The notes: generated by a model from the sequence alone, not told the origin. A stretch of DNA of 64,000 nt from an uncultured Microbulbifer sp. (GCF_913055755.1 NZ_CAJXKH010000001.1:62001-126000); one strand, 5' to 3'; shown: positions 16,635 to 26,525, numbered from the stretch's first letter. Numbers and translations: made by a program.

Positions 16635-18977
16635 TCAGTGACCGGACGGGCCGCCATCGCCGCCGTCACCACCGTCCCCTTCCGCATCGGCGTCGCCGGT
16701 GTGCCAGTCCTCGACACCCGCGGAGCCACGGCGCTCCGGTACCGGGTCGCGCGCGGGGCCTGTCTGCGCGGCTTCCCGGTCGGGGGGCTGCGGCACCGCA
16801 GGCGCTGCCTCGCCCCAACTGCGCAGGTGCAGATCCCTCTGCGGGAAGGGGATCTCGATATTGCGTTCGCTCAGCTCGCGCAGCAGCTCCAGGTTGTACA
16901 GCGCCGCAAGGTCCCCCAGGGAAGTCATGGCATTGCTGTTGACCCACACTACCAGTTTGAAATCCAGGGAGCTGTCGCCGAAGCCCGTGAGCCACACCTC
17001 GCTCTTGCGCTGCCAGTTGGAAAAAGTGACCGGCACTGCCTCCGCGGCCGCCATCGCCGCCTCGCGCACCAATTCCGGGTCGGTGCCATAGGCCACACCA
17101 AAGGGAATATGTATCCGGCGCACCGGGTCTTCCAGGGTGTGGTTGGTTACGCGCCCGGTGACAAACTCCGAATTGGGCACCAGGATATCCACATTGTCGC
17201 GGGTGGTAATCCGCGTGGAGCGCACGTTGATATCGCGAATGCGCCCGAACACGCCGGATTCCAGCTCCACCAGGTCCCCCACCCGCAGTGGCTGCTCGAA
17301 CAACAGAATAATGCCGGAAATAAAGTTGGAAAAAATCGCCTGCATGCCAAAACCGAGGCCGACGGAAAGTGCCCCGGCAATCAGTGTCAGCTTCGAGGTA
17401 TCCAGCCCCACCATGGATAAAATGATCATGATGGTGATCAATACAATGCAGTAATTGATCACCCGCTCCACGTTGTAGGCCACGTGTTCACTGGCGCGCT
17501 TGCGGCGCATCATGCGGCGCAGGAACCAGGCCACCAGGCGCGACACAAACCAGGCGGCAATGATCACCAGAATCATCTGCGCGATATCGCGCAGGGTGAT
17601 GGGCTGTTCACTGACGGTAAACAGTTTGTAATTGGCCAGGTTGCGCCAGCCGGTTTTCAGATTTGCCAACTGGTGGCTGAGACGCTCCCCCAGGGTCCGC
17701 CAATATCCCTGCTGGCGTTTGTAGACATACAGCTGCGCATTTTCATAGCGCTGCACATCCTTGATCAGATCCCCAACCTGGTTCAGGCCATTGTCAATTT
17801 TTTCAAACTCGCGCCACCATTTGGTGAGGCTGGTACCCTCTTCGCCAGCACCGCCCGCCGGGTCGCTACCGTCTTTGTCTTTATCTCCTCCCGCCCGCCA
17901 GGCCATGATCTGACGCTGGCGAACATTCAGCTGCCGCGCGAGGGTTTCGCGCACCGCCTGCGCCTTGGTAATCAGGTCTTTCTTGACCGAGAGTTCGGTT
18001 TTCTCACCGTCCGGAGCAAGCACCTGGTTCATTGCCAGCAGTATTTCCTGCTTGCGGGACTGCAATCGGTATTTTAGTGAGGCGACACTGACCTCCATGA
18101 GCTTGATCTGCTCATCGACATTGATCGAAGTATCGGAAGTTTCGACGATGATGCTCTGGGATACACCGCGCTCCCGCGCCAGTTTCTCCAGCGATGCCTC
18201 AACCTCTTTTACCGCCTCCTGCAGTTGCTCTGTCACTTCTTCGCTGTACTGCAGCTCGCCCAGCATACGGGTCAGCTCGCTGTCGCCGTGTCCCAGCTCC
18301 TCCTCCCAGGTAGCGAGCTGGGAGGTCATGGTGTGATGCTCGGCCAGAACCTGCAAATGCCGCAGCTGGGCCAGGAAAAGGGCCACCGTGCCGCTGATAT
18401 GATCCGCATCGTTTTTGGCCGTCTCTCGCAGCTGCACCACCTGCTCGCGCAGTCGACTGAGCGAGCGCGGGACGATTTCATTCAACTGGGCCACTTCCAG
18501 TTGCAGGCCACTGGCACGCTGCCGCCCCCGCGCCACGCCGGCATCCGCCTCTGCCCACTGCAGAACGGTAGGCGCCGAGGGAAAGGTCACCCCCTTCAGC
18601 AGGTCAACTTTCTTGAGTTTTTCGCGATTTTCCCAGACCTTGCGGATGCCATCGAAGCGCAGGTTGACCGTGCTGATGCGCTTGTCCATGCCCTCTTCCT
18701 GGGGCAGGGTTTTACTCCACTCCAGCCAGGCCTTTTCCACCTCCTCCAGCCACTGCTGGCGCTCCTCGAGAGTGACATCCGGCCAGTTGGTCCACCAGTC
18801 TGCAGACAGCTTGTTGAAGTCCGGCACGGTCGGTTCAAACTCCTGTGGCTTGGCGGTGCCGGGGAGTTGTGCGCTGACCGGGTGGGAGAGCAGCAGGAAT
18901 GCAGCGGCGAGCAGACTCAAAACGAGCTGCTGAATCACCCATCTTAAACGGGGGTAATCGGTGCCGATTGCGGACAT
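16635..18977 (-). CDS. MscS-family mechanosensitive channel with long periplasmic coiled-coil domain
   Basis: A 780-residue MscK/MscM-type channel protecting against osmotic downshock. A signal sequence (LLAAAFLLLSHPVSAQ) is followed by about 400 residues of helical, coiled-coil-rich periplasmic sequence. Several TM segments come next, then the pore-lining helix and MscS beta domain (GLGFGMQAIFSNFISG, EQPLRVGDLVEL, then the NVRSTRITTRDN and VPNSEF segments). The tail of about 60 residues is proline-, then glycine/aspartate-rich and low-complexity. GGGAAG precedes ATG 18977. Substrate-gating specificity cannot be told from sequence. Confidence 0.88.
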   Translation of the reverse strand: MSAIGTDYPRLRWVIQQLVLSLLAAAFLLLSHPVSAQLPGTAKPQEFEPTVPDFNKLSADWWTNWPDVTLEERQQWLEEVEKAWLEWSKTLPQEEGMDKRISTVNLRFDGIRKVWENREKLKKVDLLKGVTFPSAPTVLQWAEADAGVARGRQRASGLQLEVAQLNEIVPRSLSRLREQVVQLRETAKNDADHISGTVALFLAQLRHLQVLAEHHTMTSQLATWEEELGHGDSELTRMLGELQYSEEVTEQLQEAVKEVEASLEKLARERGVSQSIIVETSDTSINVDEQIKLMEVSVASLKYRLQSRKQEILLAMNQVLAPDGEKTELSVKKDLITKAQAVRETLARQLNVRQRQIMAWRAGGDKDKDGSDPAGGAGEEGTSLTKWWREFEKIDNGLNQVGDLIKDVQRYENAQLYVYKRQQGYWRTLGERLSHQLANLKTGWRNLANYKLFTVSEQPITLRDIAQMILVIIAAWFVSRLVAWFLRRMMRRKRASEHVAYNVERVINYCIVLITIMIILSMVGLDTSKLTLIAGALSVGLGFGMQAIFSNFISGIILLFEQPLRVGDLVELESGVFGRIRDINVRSTRITTRDNVDILVPNSEFVTGRVTNHTLEDPVRRIHIPFGVAYGTDPELVREAAMAAAEAVPVTFSNWQRKSEVWLTGFGDSSLDFKLVVWVNSNAMTSLGDLAALYNLELLRELSERNIEIPFPQRDLHLRSWGEAAPAVPQPPDREAAQTGPARDPVPERRGSAGVEDWHTGDADAEGDGGDGGDGGPSGH

Positions 18978-19092
18978 CTGCTTCCCTGCGATACGTGTTG
19001 GCTAACCGCGCCGGTCGTCACTGATTTGCGCCGGACACAGCGGGACGCGCGCATCATTCGCGCGATCATTTTTCAGTGTAGATGAGCGGAAT

Positions 19093-19938
19093 TCAGCGGC
19101 GACGCTGGTAGCGCTGGATGCAATCCCGGTAGGCGCGCTGGTACAGGCGCAGCTGCTGGCGCTCCAGCGAACTGCCCCGGCGCGCCGCGGTTGAGGCTTC
19201 CTGGCGGCAGGCGTTTTCCAGCAGCGCCCGGTCGTCGTAACGTCCGGGGCGTACCGTGGCATAGGGGCGACGGGAGTCGACCGCGCGCGGGTCGCGGTAG
19301 CGATCGCGGTCGGCTTCGAACAGGGGGACGCCAGTGTCATCCATTTCCCCGGGAGATGCCGGTGGAGAAGCCGGTGGAGAAGCCGGTGGATAGGCGCGGG
19401 GAATGCCGGCACGCTCACGCAGCTCGTCGATTTCCACCGGGGCGTCGTACGCATTCAGGCGATCCTCATAGGCACCGACAATATCGCCGTTGTAATAACG
19501 GCGCCAGGCGTAGGGCGGCGTGGTAATGGTGTAGCTGCGATTGCGTGGGTTGTAGCGGAAGAAGGTGCCTGTGCCGCTGAGAAAGTAGCGCTCGCCGTCA
19601 ATCTCAAAACCCTTGCTGCCATAGGGCAGGAAAGAGAGCTCGGCCCCAAGCGGCGGCTCCACACGCAGATAGCCGTCATCCTCGCGACGAAAGAAATAGC
19701 CACCGGAAAAATAGTAGGTCTGACCGTCGACCCGAATTCGGGTCGCCGGCCCCGGCAGCGCGCGCTGACGGTCCGGATCCTGACGGTATTCTTCCGCCGG
19801 CTCCAGGCTGGCCTGATCGGTATCTTGGGCAAATGCGGCAAACCCGGGAGACAACAGCAAACCCGCCAGCACAACCACTTGTACTTGTGCTTGCAGCCAC
19901 AGATCCTTCCTGCGAAAGAAAAATCCCACTGTCCCCAT
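19093..19938 (-). CDS. Secreted DUF6515-like protein with SPPA repeats
   Basis: A 281-residue exported protein of unknown function. An N-terminal hydrophobic segment (VVVLAGLLLSPGFAAFAQ) is a likely signal peptide. The central region has the repeated tyrosine-rich pattern of DUF6515-type proteins: YYFSGGYFFRRE, LRVEPPLGAELSFLPYG, RYFLSGTGTFFRY. A short tandem (SPPA)3 repeat and a basic C-terminus follow. The start was moved from 20181 to ATG 19938, which has GAGGTG seven bases upstream and sits before the signal peptide. It lies downstream of the large lipoprotein gene, separated by 313 bases. Confidence 0.7.
   Translation of the reverse strand: MGTVGFFFRRKDLWLQAQVQVVVLAGLLLSPGFAAFAQDTDQASLEPAEEYRQDPDRQRALPGPATRIRVDGQTYYFSGGYFFRREDDGYLRVEPPLGAELSFLPYGSKGFEIDGERYFLSGTGTFFRYNPRNRSYTITTPPYAWRRYYNGDIVGAYEDRLNAYDAPVEIDELRERAGIPRAYPPASPPASPPASPGEMDDTGVPLFEADRDRYRDPRAVDSRRPYATVRPGRYDDRALLENACRQEASTAARRGSSLERQQLRLYQRAYRDCIQRYQRRR
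19355..19390 (+). repeat. 12-bp tandem repeat, three units, within coding sequence
   Basis: The unit GAAGCCGGTGGA is repeated three times with one change in the first copy. On the coding strand it encodes a Ser-Pro-Pro-Ala repeat. Such in-frame repeats expand or shrink by whole units and change only a linker length. Confidence 0.85.
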
Positions 19939-20251
19939 CGCGAGCACCTCGTCACAACCGTTACCACAGCTTGTGCGATAGCGGGGCTTGCAGTTATTTT
20001 TCACGTGCTTGGCATAGACGTGCCTGGCAAAGAGAAAAATGGGCGATACACCATTACCCTGCTGCAACGCAACAAGTGACCGCACGTAAAAGGGTAGCCG
20101 GCGGCGCCGCTCACCTTCGTGGCTAACGGCGAACTGTGACAGAGCGCCCGGACTCTCAGTGGCCCCGCACTTTTGCCACACGGCCGACTACATATTTAGC
20201 TTAGGGTGGTGGATGCCCTATCCCAATAAAATCATTCGGCCTGACCCGATT
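19939..20251. other. 313-base intergenic region, no gene seen
   Basis: It lies between the stop of the large lipoprotein gene and the start of the DUF6515-like gene, both on the minus strand. An open frame crosses it but has no signal of coding. Beyond the ribosome binding site at the left edge, no terminator, riboswitch or clear repeat is visible. Confidence 0.6.
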
Positions 20252-22249
20252 TCAGTTTCCGGTATCCTCCACCGGCTGCAACAGCACGCTGAGACCGCGG
20301 GCAACAAACCGGTTGCGATCCCGCACATAGCCGCCGCGGGCATGCAGGCGGCGCACCGTGGCGCCGCGGTTGATACGCAGACTGAGGTCGGCGGCAAAAC
20401 TGCTGAAGCTGGAATAGAGCACAATGTCCGCAGTGCCGTAGCCACGATGGACAATGCTGTAGATTCCCCGCTCGCCGTCGTCTGGTAGCGGCTCGATCAC
20501 CGGTAATTCGTCAAATTCTAGGATGTCGGTAACCAGGGCGGCGCGCCTCAGGTCGTGAAAAATCCCGAAGCCGGCGTCCGGGTTCAGAATCAGACCGATC
20601 GGGTCTATCTGGTTGAACGGCACTGCCGAGGCCGGCACCCAGTTCACCAGCAGGCGCGCGCCGAATTCGCTGAAGTCGTTCAGTGCGTGGGCGAAGAAAT
20701 CCGGCGGCGCGCTGCCGAACGGGGATACATAGCCCCACATCGCCAGCGGAAGATTGTCCTCCAGTGGCTGTGGCGCTATGTCGATATCCGCCACATTGAT
20801 CTCGTAGCGGTTTGGATCCGCATCACTGTCCTCATCACTGCCGGTTCCGCGGTAATTGAACCAGCCCGCCGGCCAGCGCCCGAATGCCACCAACAGTGCA
20901 TCCAGGGTTCGCGGATCGAATTCTTCGGTAATGACGGTTAGTCGCGTCGGCTGCAGATGGGCGCGGCGCGCCTCGATGATTTCACTTTCTTCATCCCACT
21001 GGCCGAGAATGCGCACGCGCTGGCCAATGGAAATACGGTCGATGGAAAAGCGCTCTTCGGGGAAACGCGCATCGACCACCCGCGTGGTGCGGTCGAGCTG
21101 CACCTGGACAATATCCCGGTATACCGGCTCCAGCCCGGTGAGCCACAGGCGCGCACCCTGGATGAAAATACGGTCGTCGTCGGTGCGCGACAGTACGTGC
21201 CCGGTGACACCATCGAGATTGATCCCCGGAATGCTGTCCCCCACCAGCACCGTGTCCGCCACGAACAGCCGCTCGAAGCGCTTGAAGCGGCCGCTGGCAA
21301 AGGTCTCGATTCCCGGATCCTGTTCCGCGAGCACCCTGAGCCCCGCCGCGCCGATATAGGTTTCGCCGTTGATATGCCACACCGTATCCGCACCGGTCAG
21401 CACATCGAGCCCGCCAAAGCGACCCGCAAGCCAGTAGTTGGGGCGCACCGCGATTCGGTAGCTGTTGGCAGCTTCGTCGACGCTGAGCAACGGGCCGCGA
21501 AACACGAATGCCACCGCAGGCAGCGGATCCACTTCCGCCACCAGTACCGGGAACAGCGCCACCCGCACCACACCGACATCCACCGGATTCACCACATGGG
21601 AACTGGCGAGATCAAATGCCAGGGTCAGGGCAGCGGGCACCGCGGAATCCACCACCAGCGGGTTATCGCCATCCAGGTGCACCCTCACGGAAACCTCTTC
21701 CACCGCTTCGCCAGCGGCATCCACCACCACAACCCGGCGCACCTCACCCGCGACCTGCAGCAGGATTTCCGCGTCGCTGTAGTCCAGCACCAGTTCAAAG
21801 CTTTCGTAGCGACCCACCGGCAGGGTGGCGGCAGCGGCCAGCTCGTTGTAATCGGTAAATTCCACCAGCCGGCTTTCCGGCAACAGCTCTACCCGGGTGC
21901 CATCGTCACGCCGCAAACTCAGCGAGGCGATGCGCACGCGGTATTGCAGAAAATCCCCTTCGTCACCGGTGAGTGCAAACAGCAGCCTGCCACACTGATC
22001 CGAATCACTGTCCTCGTCCGAGGTCTCACAGCGCACGGTTTCCTCTGCCGGTGGTGGTGCGGAGCGACCACCACCGCTACTACCTCCGCCACTACTGTTG
22101 CTTCCTCCCCCGCCACTACTGCCACCAGAGCCACAGGCCACCAGCAACAGGGCAGAAATCAAGAAAGTTAATGCGCGAAGGCAACTGCGAACTGGGCGCG
22201 AAAATCCTGTCGCGCCGGCGCTATTCATCACCATCCTGGTGATCCCCAT
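20252..22249 (-). CDS. Large lipoprotein with DUF4382-like and DUF5666-like regions
   Basis: A 665-residue envelope lipoprotein. The signal ends LLLVAC, followed by a Gly/Ser-rich linker. Residues about 85-255 resemble DUF4382 (LPVGRYESFELVLDYSDAEI, then ALTLAFDL), a beta-rich domain of exported proteins. The rest contains beta-strand modules similar to DUF5666 (RGPLLSVDEAANSYRI, GHVLSRTDDDRIFIQGARLW, GQRVRILGQWDEESEIIEA). No catalytic site is recognised; the role could be structural or ligand binding. ATG 22249 is chosen for GAAG seven bases upstream; ATG 22270 and 22228 are alternatives. Confidence 0.7.
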   Translation of the reverse strand: MGITRMVMNSAGATGFSRPVRSCLRALTFLISALLLVACGSGGSSGGGGSNSSGGGSSGGGRSAPPPAEETVRCETSDEDSDSDQCGRLLFALTGDEGDFLQYRVRIASLSLRRDDGTRVELLPESRLVEFTDYNELAAAATLPVGRYESFELVLDYSDAEILLQVAGEVRRVVVVDAAGEAVEEVSVRVHLDGDNPLVVDSAVPAALTLAFDLASSHVVNPVDVGVVRVALFPVLVAEVDPLPAVAFVFRGPLLSVDEAANSYRIAVRPNYWLAGRFGGLDVLTGADTVWHINGETYIGAAGLRVLAEQDPGIETFASGRFKRFERLFVADTVLVGDSIPGINLDGVTGHVLSRTDDDRIFIQGARLWLTGLEPVYRDIVQVQLDRTTRVVDARFPEERFSIDRISIGQRVRILGQWDEESEIIEARRAHLQPTRLTVITEEFDPRTLDALLVAFGRWPAGWFNYRGTGSDEDSDADPNRYEINVADIDIAPQPLEDNLPLAMWGYVSPFGSAPPDFFAHALNDFSEFGARLLVNWVPASAVPFNQIDPIGLILNPDAGFGIFHDLRRAALVTDILEFDELPVIEPLPDDGERGIYSIVHRGYGTADIVLYSSFSSFAADLSLRINRGATVRRLHARGGYVRDRNRFVARGLSVLLQPVEDTGN

Positions 22250-22379
22250 AGTAACTTCTTCGGATCCCATTAATGAGGATTAGCGCAAAGGTCGGCGGGA
22301 CGCCACGGTACGACAGGGAAAATGGGAGAGAGCGGCGCCGGTATCCGCAACCGGCGCCGGGAAGGAAAAAATGAATGGA

Positions 22380-23693
22380 TTAATCGAGGCCGGAAATCAC
22401 ATCCCGCAGGGTGTTCACGATGGCGTCGATTTCGTGGGTCTCGATAATCAGCGGCGGCGACATGCACAGCGCATCGCCGATACCCCGCGCCATCACCCCC
22501 GCCTCCCAGGCCAGTGCCGATGCCTTGCCGCCAAACTTGCCCTTGAGCGCTTCCGGCGCGCGCAACTCGATAGCGCCGACGAGGCCGTAATTGCGCACAT
22601 CGATCACATTATCCAGGTCCGCCAGGCTGTGCAGGGCATTCTCCCAGTACTGGCCGATATCGCCGGAAGCGCGGGTCAGCAGCCCCTCGCGGTCGTAAAT
22701 ATCCAGAGTCGCCATACCCGCGGCACAGGCAACCGGATGCGCGGAATAGGTATAGCCGTGGAAAAACTCCACCATACCTTCTGCCGCCGCATCCATTACC
22801 GTGTTATAAATCTTGTCACTCACAAACACCGCACCCAGCGGAACCGTGGCGTTGGTAATGCCTTTTGCGGAAGTGATCATATCCGGCGTCACCCCGAACT
22901 CCTGGGATGCAAACGGCGAACCGGTACGACCCCAGCCGGATATCACCTCGTCAAAAATCAGCAACAGATCGTGCTTGTCGCAAATTTCCCGCAGGCGCTG
23001 CAGGTATCCCTGCGGCGGCAGAATCACACCGCCGGCACCGGCAAACGGCTCCACAATCACCGCCGCAATCTGGTCCGCACCGTGGAACGCCACCAGCCGC
23101 TCCAGATCCTCCGCCAGCTCGACCCCGTGCTCCGGCAGCCCCTTGCTGAACGCATTGCGCTCGATATCCAGGGTATGACGCAGGTGATTCGCCTTCACCG
23201 GCTGACCGAAAGTCTGGTAATTCGGCGCAATACCACCGACGGAAATACCACCGAAATTCACCCCGTGATACCCCTTCTCACGGCCGATAAACATCGTCCG
23301 CGTACCCTTGCCCCGCGCGCGCTGGTACTGCAGCGCAATCTTCAGCGCCGACTCCACCGCCTCGGAACCGGAATTGCCAAAGAACACCCGGTTCAGCCCG
23401 TCCGGCGTGTACTGCACCAGGCGCTCCGCGTACTCGAAGCTCAGCTCGTGGCCGAAATTGAAAATGGAACTGTAATCCAGCTTGCGCGCCTGCTCGGAAA
23501 TCGCATCCGCGATCTCGGCGCGACAGTGACCGGCATTGGAACACCACAGCCCCGCAGTGGCGTCAATAATCTTGCGCCCGGATTTTTCGTGCAGGTAAAT
23601 TCCCTCCGCGCGCTCAACAATGCGCGGCGCCGCCTTGAAAGAGCGGTTGGGGGTAAACGGCATCCAGAATGCGTTGGTATTCAGTTCGGACAT
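22380..23693 (-). CDS. Class III omega-aminotransferase (beta-alanine:pyruvate type)
   Basis: A 437-residue PLP enzyme, the size of beta-alanine--pyruvate transaminases. It has the PLP-phosphate site GNSGSEAVESALK (107-119), Asp248 (LLIFDEVISGWGR) and Lys277 (TSAKGITN), which forms the Schiff base. It moves the terminal amino group of an omega-amino acid such as beta-alanine, GABA or a polyamine product to pyruvate. The resulting semialdehyde is the substrate of the dehydrogenase encoded just upstream on the same strand. Exact amino donor cannot be read from sequence. A palindromic element lies in the 225-base gap between the two genes. Confidence 0.87.
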   Translation of the reverse strand: MSELNTNAFWMPFTPNRSFKAAPRIVERAEGIYLHEKSGRKIIDATAGLWCSNAGHCRAEIADAISEQARKLDYSSIFNFGHELSFEYAERLVQYTPDGLNRVFFGNSGSEAVESALKIALQYQRARGKGTRTMFIGREKGYHGVNFGGISVGGIAPNYQTFGQPVKANHLRHTLDIERNAFSKGLPEHGVELAEDLERLVAFHGADQIAAVIVEPFAGAGGVILPPQGYLQRLREICDKHDLLLIFDEVISGWGRTGSPFASQEFGVTPDMITSAKGITNATVPLGAVFVSDKIYNTVMDAAAEGMVEFFHGYTYSAHPVACAAGMATLDIYDREGLLTRASGDIGQYWENALHSLADLDNVIDVRNYGLVGAIELRAPEALKGKFGGKASALAWEAGVMARGIGDALCMSPPLIIETHEIDAIVNTLRDVISGLD

Positions 23694-23764
23694 GATTCAC
23701 TCCGAGTTTTCCAAAGGTTTAGTAATTAAAAAATATCTCACAAAGTTTTAAAGCCAGAATTTAA

Positions 23765-23876
23765 GGCGAAGTACCGGGTATCTGTTTTCAGAAGCGTCGG
23801 CGCCATGGACGGCGCCGACGCAGCTTACAGGGACGTATTCACAGCGGTTCTGAAAACAGATACCCGGTGCTTTGCC
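23765..23876 (+). repeat. Structured palindromic intergenic element, copy 2
   Basis: Outer arms 23765-23793 and 23848-23876 pair over 29 bp with two mismatches, both G-T wobbles on this strand. The inner hairpin is CGTCGGCGCC (23795-23804) / GGCGCCGACG (23811-23820) with loop ATGGAC. An unpaired segment, 23821-23847, contains TACAGGGACGTATTCA. The layout and CAGGGA core match copies 1 and 3, while stem sequences differ. It lies 42 bases past the gabD-type stop codon. Confidence 0.85.
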
Positions 23877-23918
23877 GCCACCACAATTAATTAGAAGGCT
23901 CCACCCAAGCTACAAAGC

Positions 23919-25376
23919 TCAAACTCCGTAGCAGCAGTATTTGGTTTCGTAGAACTCGGCCATCCCCTCGACGCCGCCCTCGCGGCCAATACCGGATTCC
24001 TTGACCCCGCCAAACGGCGCCACCGTGGTCGAGAACACACCCGCGTTACAGGCCACCATCCCGTATTCCAGCGCCTCAACCACCCGGGTCGCCCGGTGAA
24101 TGTTTTCACTCATCACATAAGCCGCCAACCCGAACGGCGTGTTATTGGCGCGCTGTACAACTTCATCTTCCTCGCGGAACTTCTGCACCACCGCCAGCGG
24201 ACCGAAAATTTCCTCCCGCGCAATACGCATGGAATCGTCCACCTCCGTCAACAGCGTCGGCGCATAGTAATTTTCACCATTGGGCAGAAAATCCCCGCCC
24301 AGCACCAGCTTCGCCCCATTCGCCACCGCCTCTTCCACCAGGCCGTGTACCCGATCCACCGCCCGGCGGAAAATCAGCGGCCCCAGGGTAGTGCCATCTT
24401 CCAGCCCGTGGCCCGGCCGCAACTTCTCGATTGCCGCCGCCAGCTTCTCCACAAACCGATCGTGGATCGACTCGTGCACATAAATGCGGTTGGTGGACAC
24501 ACAAGTCTGGCCCGCATTGCGCATCTTAGTCGCGATACAGGCGGTTACCGCCACCTCCATATCCGCATCGTCGAACACGATAAACGGCGCATTGCCCCCC
24601 AGCTCCATGGACGTCTTTTTTACCGTGCTCGCACACTGCGCCATCAGCAGCTTGCCCACCGGGGTCGAGCCGGTAAAAGTGAACTTGGATACCCGCGGAT
24701 CCTGGGTCAGCACCTTGCCGATTGCCGCGGAATCACTGCCCACCACCACATTCAGGGTGCCCGCCGGCAGGCCCGCCTGCTCCGCCAACGCACACAGCGC
24801 CAGTGCAGACAGCGGAGTCTCCGCCGCCGGCTTCACCACCACGGTGCAGCCCGCCGCCAGCGCCGGCGCCGCCTTGCGGGTGATCATCGCATTGGGGAAA
24901 TTCCACGGGGTAATGCAGGTCACCACACCCACCGGCTGGCGGATGGTGGACAGGCGCATGCCCGGGTTGTGGGTGGGAATGGTCTGACCGTAGGCGCGGC
25001 GGCACTCCTCCGCGAACCACTCGATAAAGGAGGCGCCGTAATCGATCTCACCCAGGGCCTCCGCCAGCGGCTTGCCCTGCTCCAGGGTCAACAGGCGCGC
25101 CAGGTCCTCGCGGTTATCCACAATCAGCTGGTACCAGCGCTTGAGGACCGCCGCGCGCTCCCCCGCAGTCTTGCAACTCCAGGCCGGGAAGGCGGCGTGG
25201 GCCGCGGCCACTGCCAGCTCCGCATCGGCGGCGCTGCCGTCGGCAATTTCCGCCAGCAACTGGCCGCTTGCCGGGTCAGTGACCGCCAACTTACCGGCTG
25301 CATCCCGCCATTCTCCGTTGATAAAGTTCTGCTTCTTCAACAAGAGGCTTTTCTGCTCAAGAGCGTTCAGATCCAT
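23919..25376 (-). CDS. gabD: NAD(P)-dependent succinate-semialdehyde dehydrogenase, GabD type
   Basis: A 485-residue aldehyde dehydrogenase, matching E. coli GabD (482). It shows ITPWNFPNAMITRK (155-168), the glycine motif FTGSTPVGK, the general base Glu258 (MELGGNAPF) and nucleophile Cys292 (NAGQTCVSTN). It oxidises succinate semialdehyde, or a related C3-C5 semialdehyde, to the acid. The open frame extends to 26048 but overlaps the LysR gene; ATG 25376 gives the family length. It lies upstream of the omega-aminotransferase on the same strand and divergent from a LysR regulator, forming a GABA/beta-alanine-type catabolic unit. Confidence 0.9.
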   Translation of the reverse strand: MDLNALEQKSLLLKKQNFINGEWRDAAGKLAVTDPASGQLLAEIADGSAADAELAVAAAHAAFPAWSCKTAGERAAVLKRWYQLIVDNREDLARLLTLEQGKPLAEALGEIDYGASFIEWFAEECRRAYGQTIPTHNPGMRLSTIRQPVGVVTCITPWNFPNAMITRKAAPALAAGCTVVVKPAAETPLSALALCALAEQAGLPAGTLNVVVGSDSAAIGKVLTQDPRVSKFTFTGSTPVGKLLMAQCASTVKKTSMELGGNAPFIVFDDADMEVAVTACIATKMRNAGQTCVSTNRIYVHESIHDRFVEKLAAAIEKLRPGHGLEDGTTLGPLIFRRAVDRVHGLVEEAVANGAKLVLGGDFLPNGENYYAPTLLTEVDDSMRIAREEIFGPLAVVQKFREEDEVVQRANNTPFGLAAYVMSENIHRATRVVEALEYGMVACNAGVFSTTVAPFGGVKESGIGREGGVEGMAEFYETKYCCYGV

Positions 25377-25446
25377 CGAATATTCCCGTAAAAGTCGTGA
25401 TTTGGGCATTTGCATGGATTCTGGACCGGCAGTCTGGTGGCGAATA

Positions 25447-25491
25447 GTAAAAGCTCTAAAACTAAAATTTACCTTTATCAAACTTTGCTTT
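25447..25491. promoter_or_regulatory. AT-rich divergent promoter region between gabD and lysR-type gene
   Basis: An AT-rich stretch in an otherwise GC-rich gap holds GTAAA (25447-25451) and TTTAC (25468-25472) as an inverted pair, and AAAGC/GCTTT further apart. This is the sort of place a LysR-type regulator binds. The exact site is not certain. Confidence 0.35.
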
Positions 25492-25545
25492 AGCCTCTCC
25501 CACGGCCCTTTCTGTCCACAGTTACCGCCGCGACCGGAGTCCCCC

Positions 25546-26475
25546 ATGTCCAAGCCCAGCCCCTCCAAACATGCCCTTTCCGGCCGTTTGAGCGATATGG
25601 ACCTGCGCCTGCTGCGGGTCTTTCGCGAGGTAGTGCGCGCCGGCGGCCTGGCGCCGGCGGAAGTGGCACTGAATATCAGCCGCTCCACCATCAGCGTGCA
25701 TCTGAGCGACCTGGAAACCCGCCTGGGCATGCAGCTGTGCCTGCGCTCCCGCGGCCGCGCCGACTTCAAGCTCACCCCCGAGGGCGAGGCCCTGTACCAG
25801 GCGATCGCCGAGCTGGACGGCCACCTGGCCAACTTCAAGAGCCAGGTGAATGCGATCCAGTCCCAGCTCACCGGCGAGCTGCGCGTGGTACTGCCGGACG
25901 ACGTACTGGAAATCCCCCAGCTGGACCTGCCCGCAACCATCGCCCGGCTGCGCGAGCGCGCGCCGCAGCTGCAGCTGAACATCCAGCTGGCGGCACCCCA
26001 GGAGCTGGAACTGGAAATCCTTGCCGGCCGTGCCGACGTCGGAATCAATCCGCTGCATTCCCGCCGCCCCGGCCTCAGCTACCAGCCCCTGTTCAGCCAT
26101 CAGTCACTGCTGTATTGCGGCGCCAACCACCCCTGTGCACGCGAACGAGATCTCGCGGAAGAACTGCTCACCCAGCAGGAACTGGCAGCCCCCAGCCACG
26201 CGGTACTCTCCGGCGCCGCACACCTGTACCGCCTGTTTCCCAACCGCTCCACCGCCAACCATATGGCAGCGCGGCTGGCGATGATCCTGTCGGGGAAGTT
26301 TCTCGGGTTTTTGCCGGCGTATCTGGCGGAAACCTATGTTAAAAAGGAATCGCTGATAGCACTGCGACCGGAACGGTTTTGCTACCAGATCCAGAATGCA
26401 CTCACATTCAAGAGCAGCGCCGCGGACCAACCTGCCATACAATTATTCTCCGAGACGCTGGTGATTAACAATTAA
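25546..26475 (+). CDS. LysR family transcriptional regulator
   Basis: A 309-residue regulator. The N-terminal helix-turn-helix begins MDLRLLRVFREVV and includes the recognition helix region NISRSTISVHLSDLETRLG. A substrate-binding domain follows (about 100-300). The start was moved from 25072 to ATG 25546, since the earlier part is antisense to gabD. Being divergent from gabD and the aminotransferase, it most likely activates them in response to an amino acid or semialdehyde, as is usual for LysR proteins. The substrate domain's ligand is unknown. Confidence 0.88.
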   Translation: MSKPSPSKHALSGRLSDMDLRLLRVFREVVRAGGLAPAEVALNISRSTISVHLSDLETRLGMQLCLRSRGRADFKLTPEGEALYQAIAELDGHLANFKSQVNAIQSQLTGELRVVLPDDVLEIPQLDLPATIARLRERAPQLQLNIQLAAPQELELEILAGRADVGINPLHSRRPGLSYQPLFSHQSLLYCGANHPCARERDLAEELLTQQELAAPSHAVLSGAAHLYRLFPNRSTANHMAARLAMILSGKFLGFLPAYLAETYVKKESLIALRPERFCYQIQNALTFKSSAADQPAIQLFSETLVINN

Positions 26476-26525
26476 AGCAACTCACAGCAAACCGCTGGTT
26501 ACATCATTCGCTCACCGGAAAGGCC

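Noticed and set aside
23919-26048. 709-residue version of the aldehyde dehydrogenase
   Set aside because: The first 224 codons run antisense through the LysR gene and add no known domain; family length is reached from ATG 25376.
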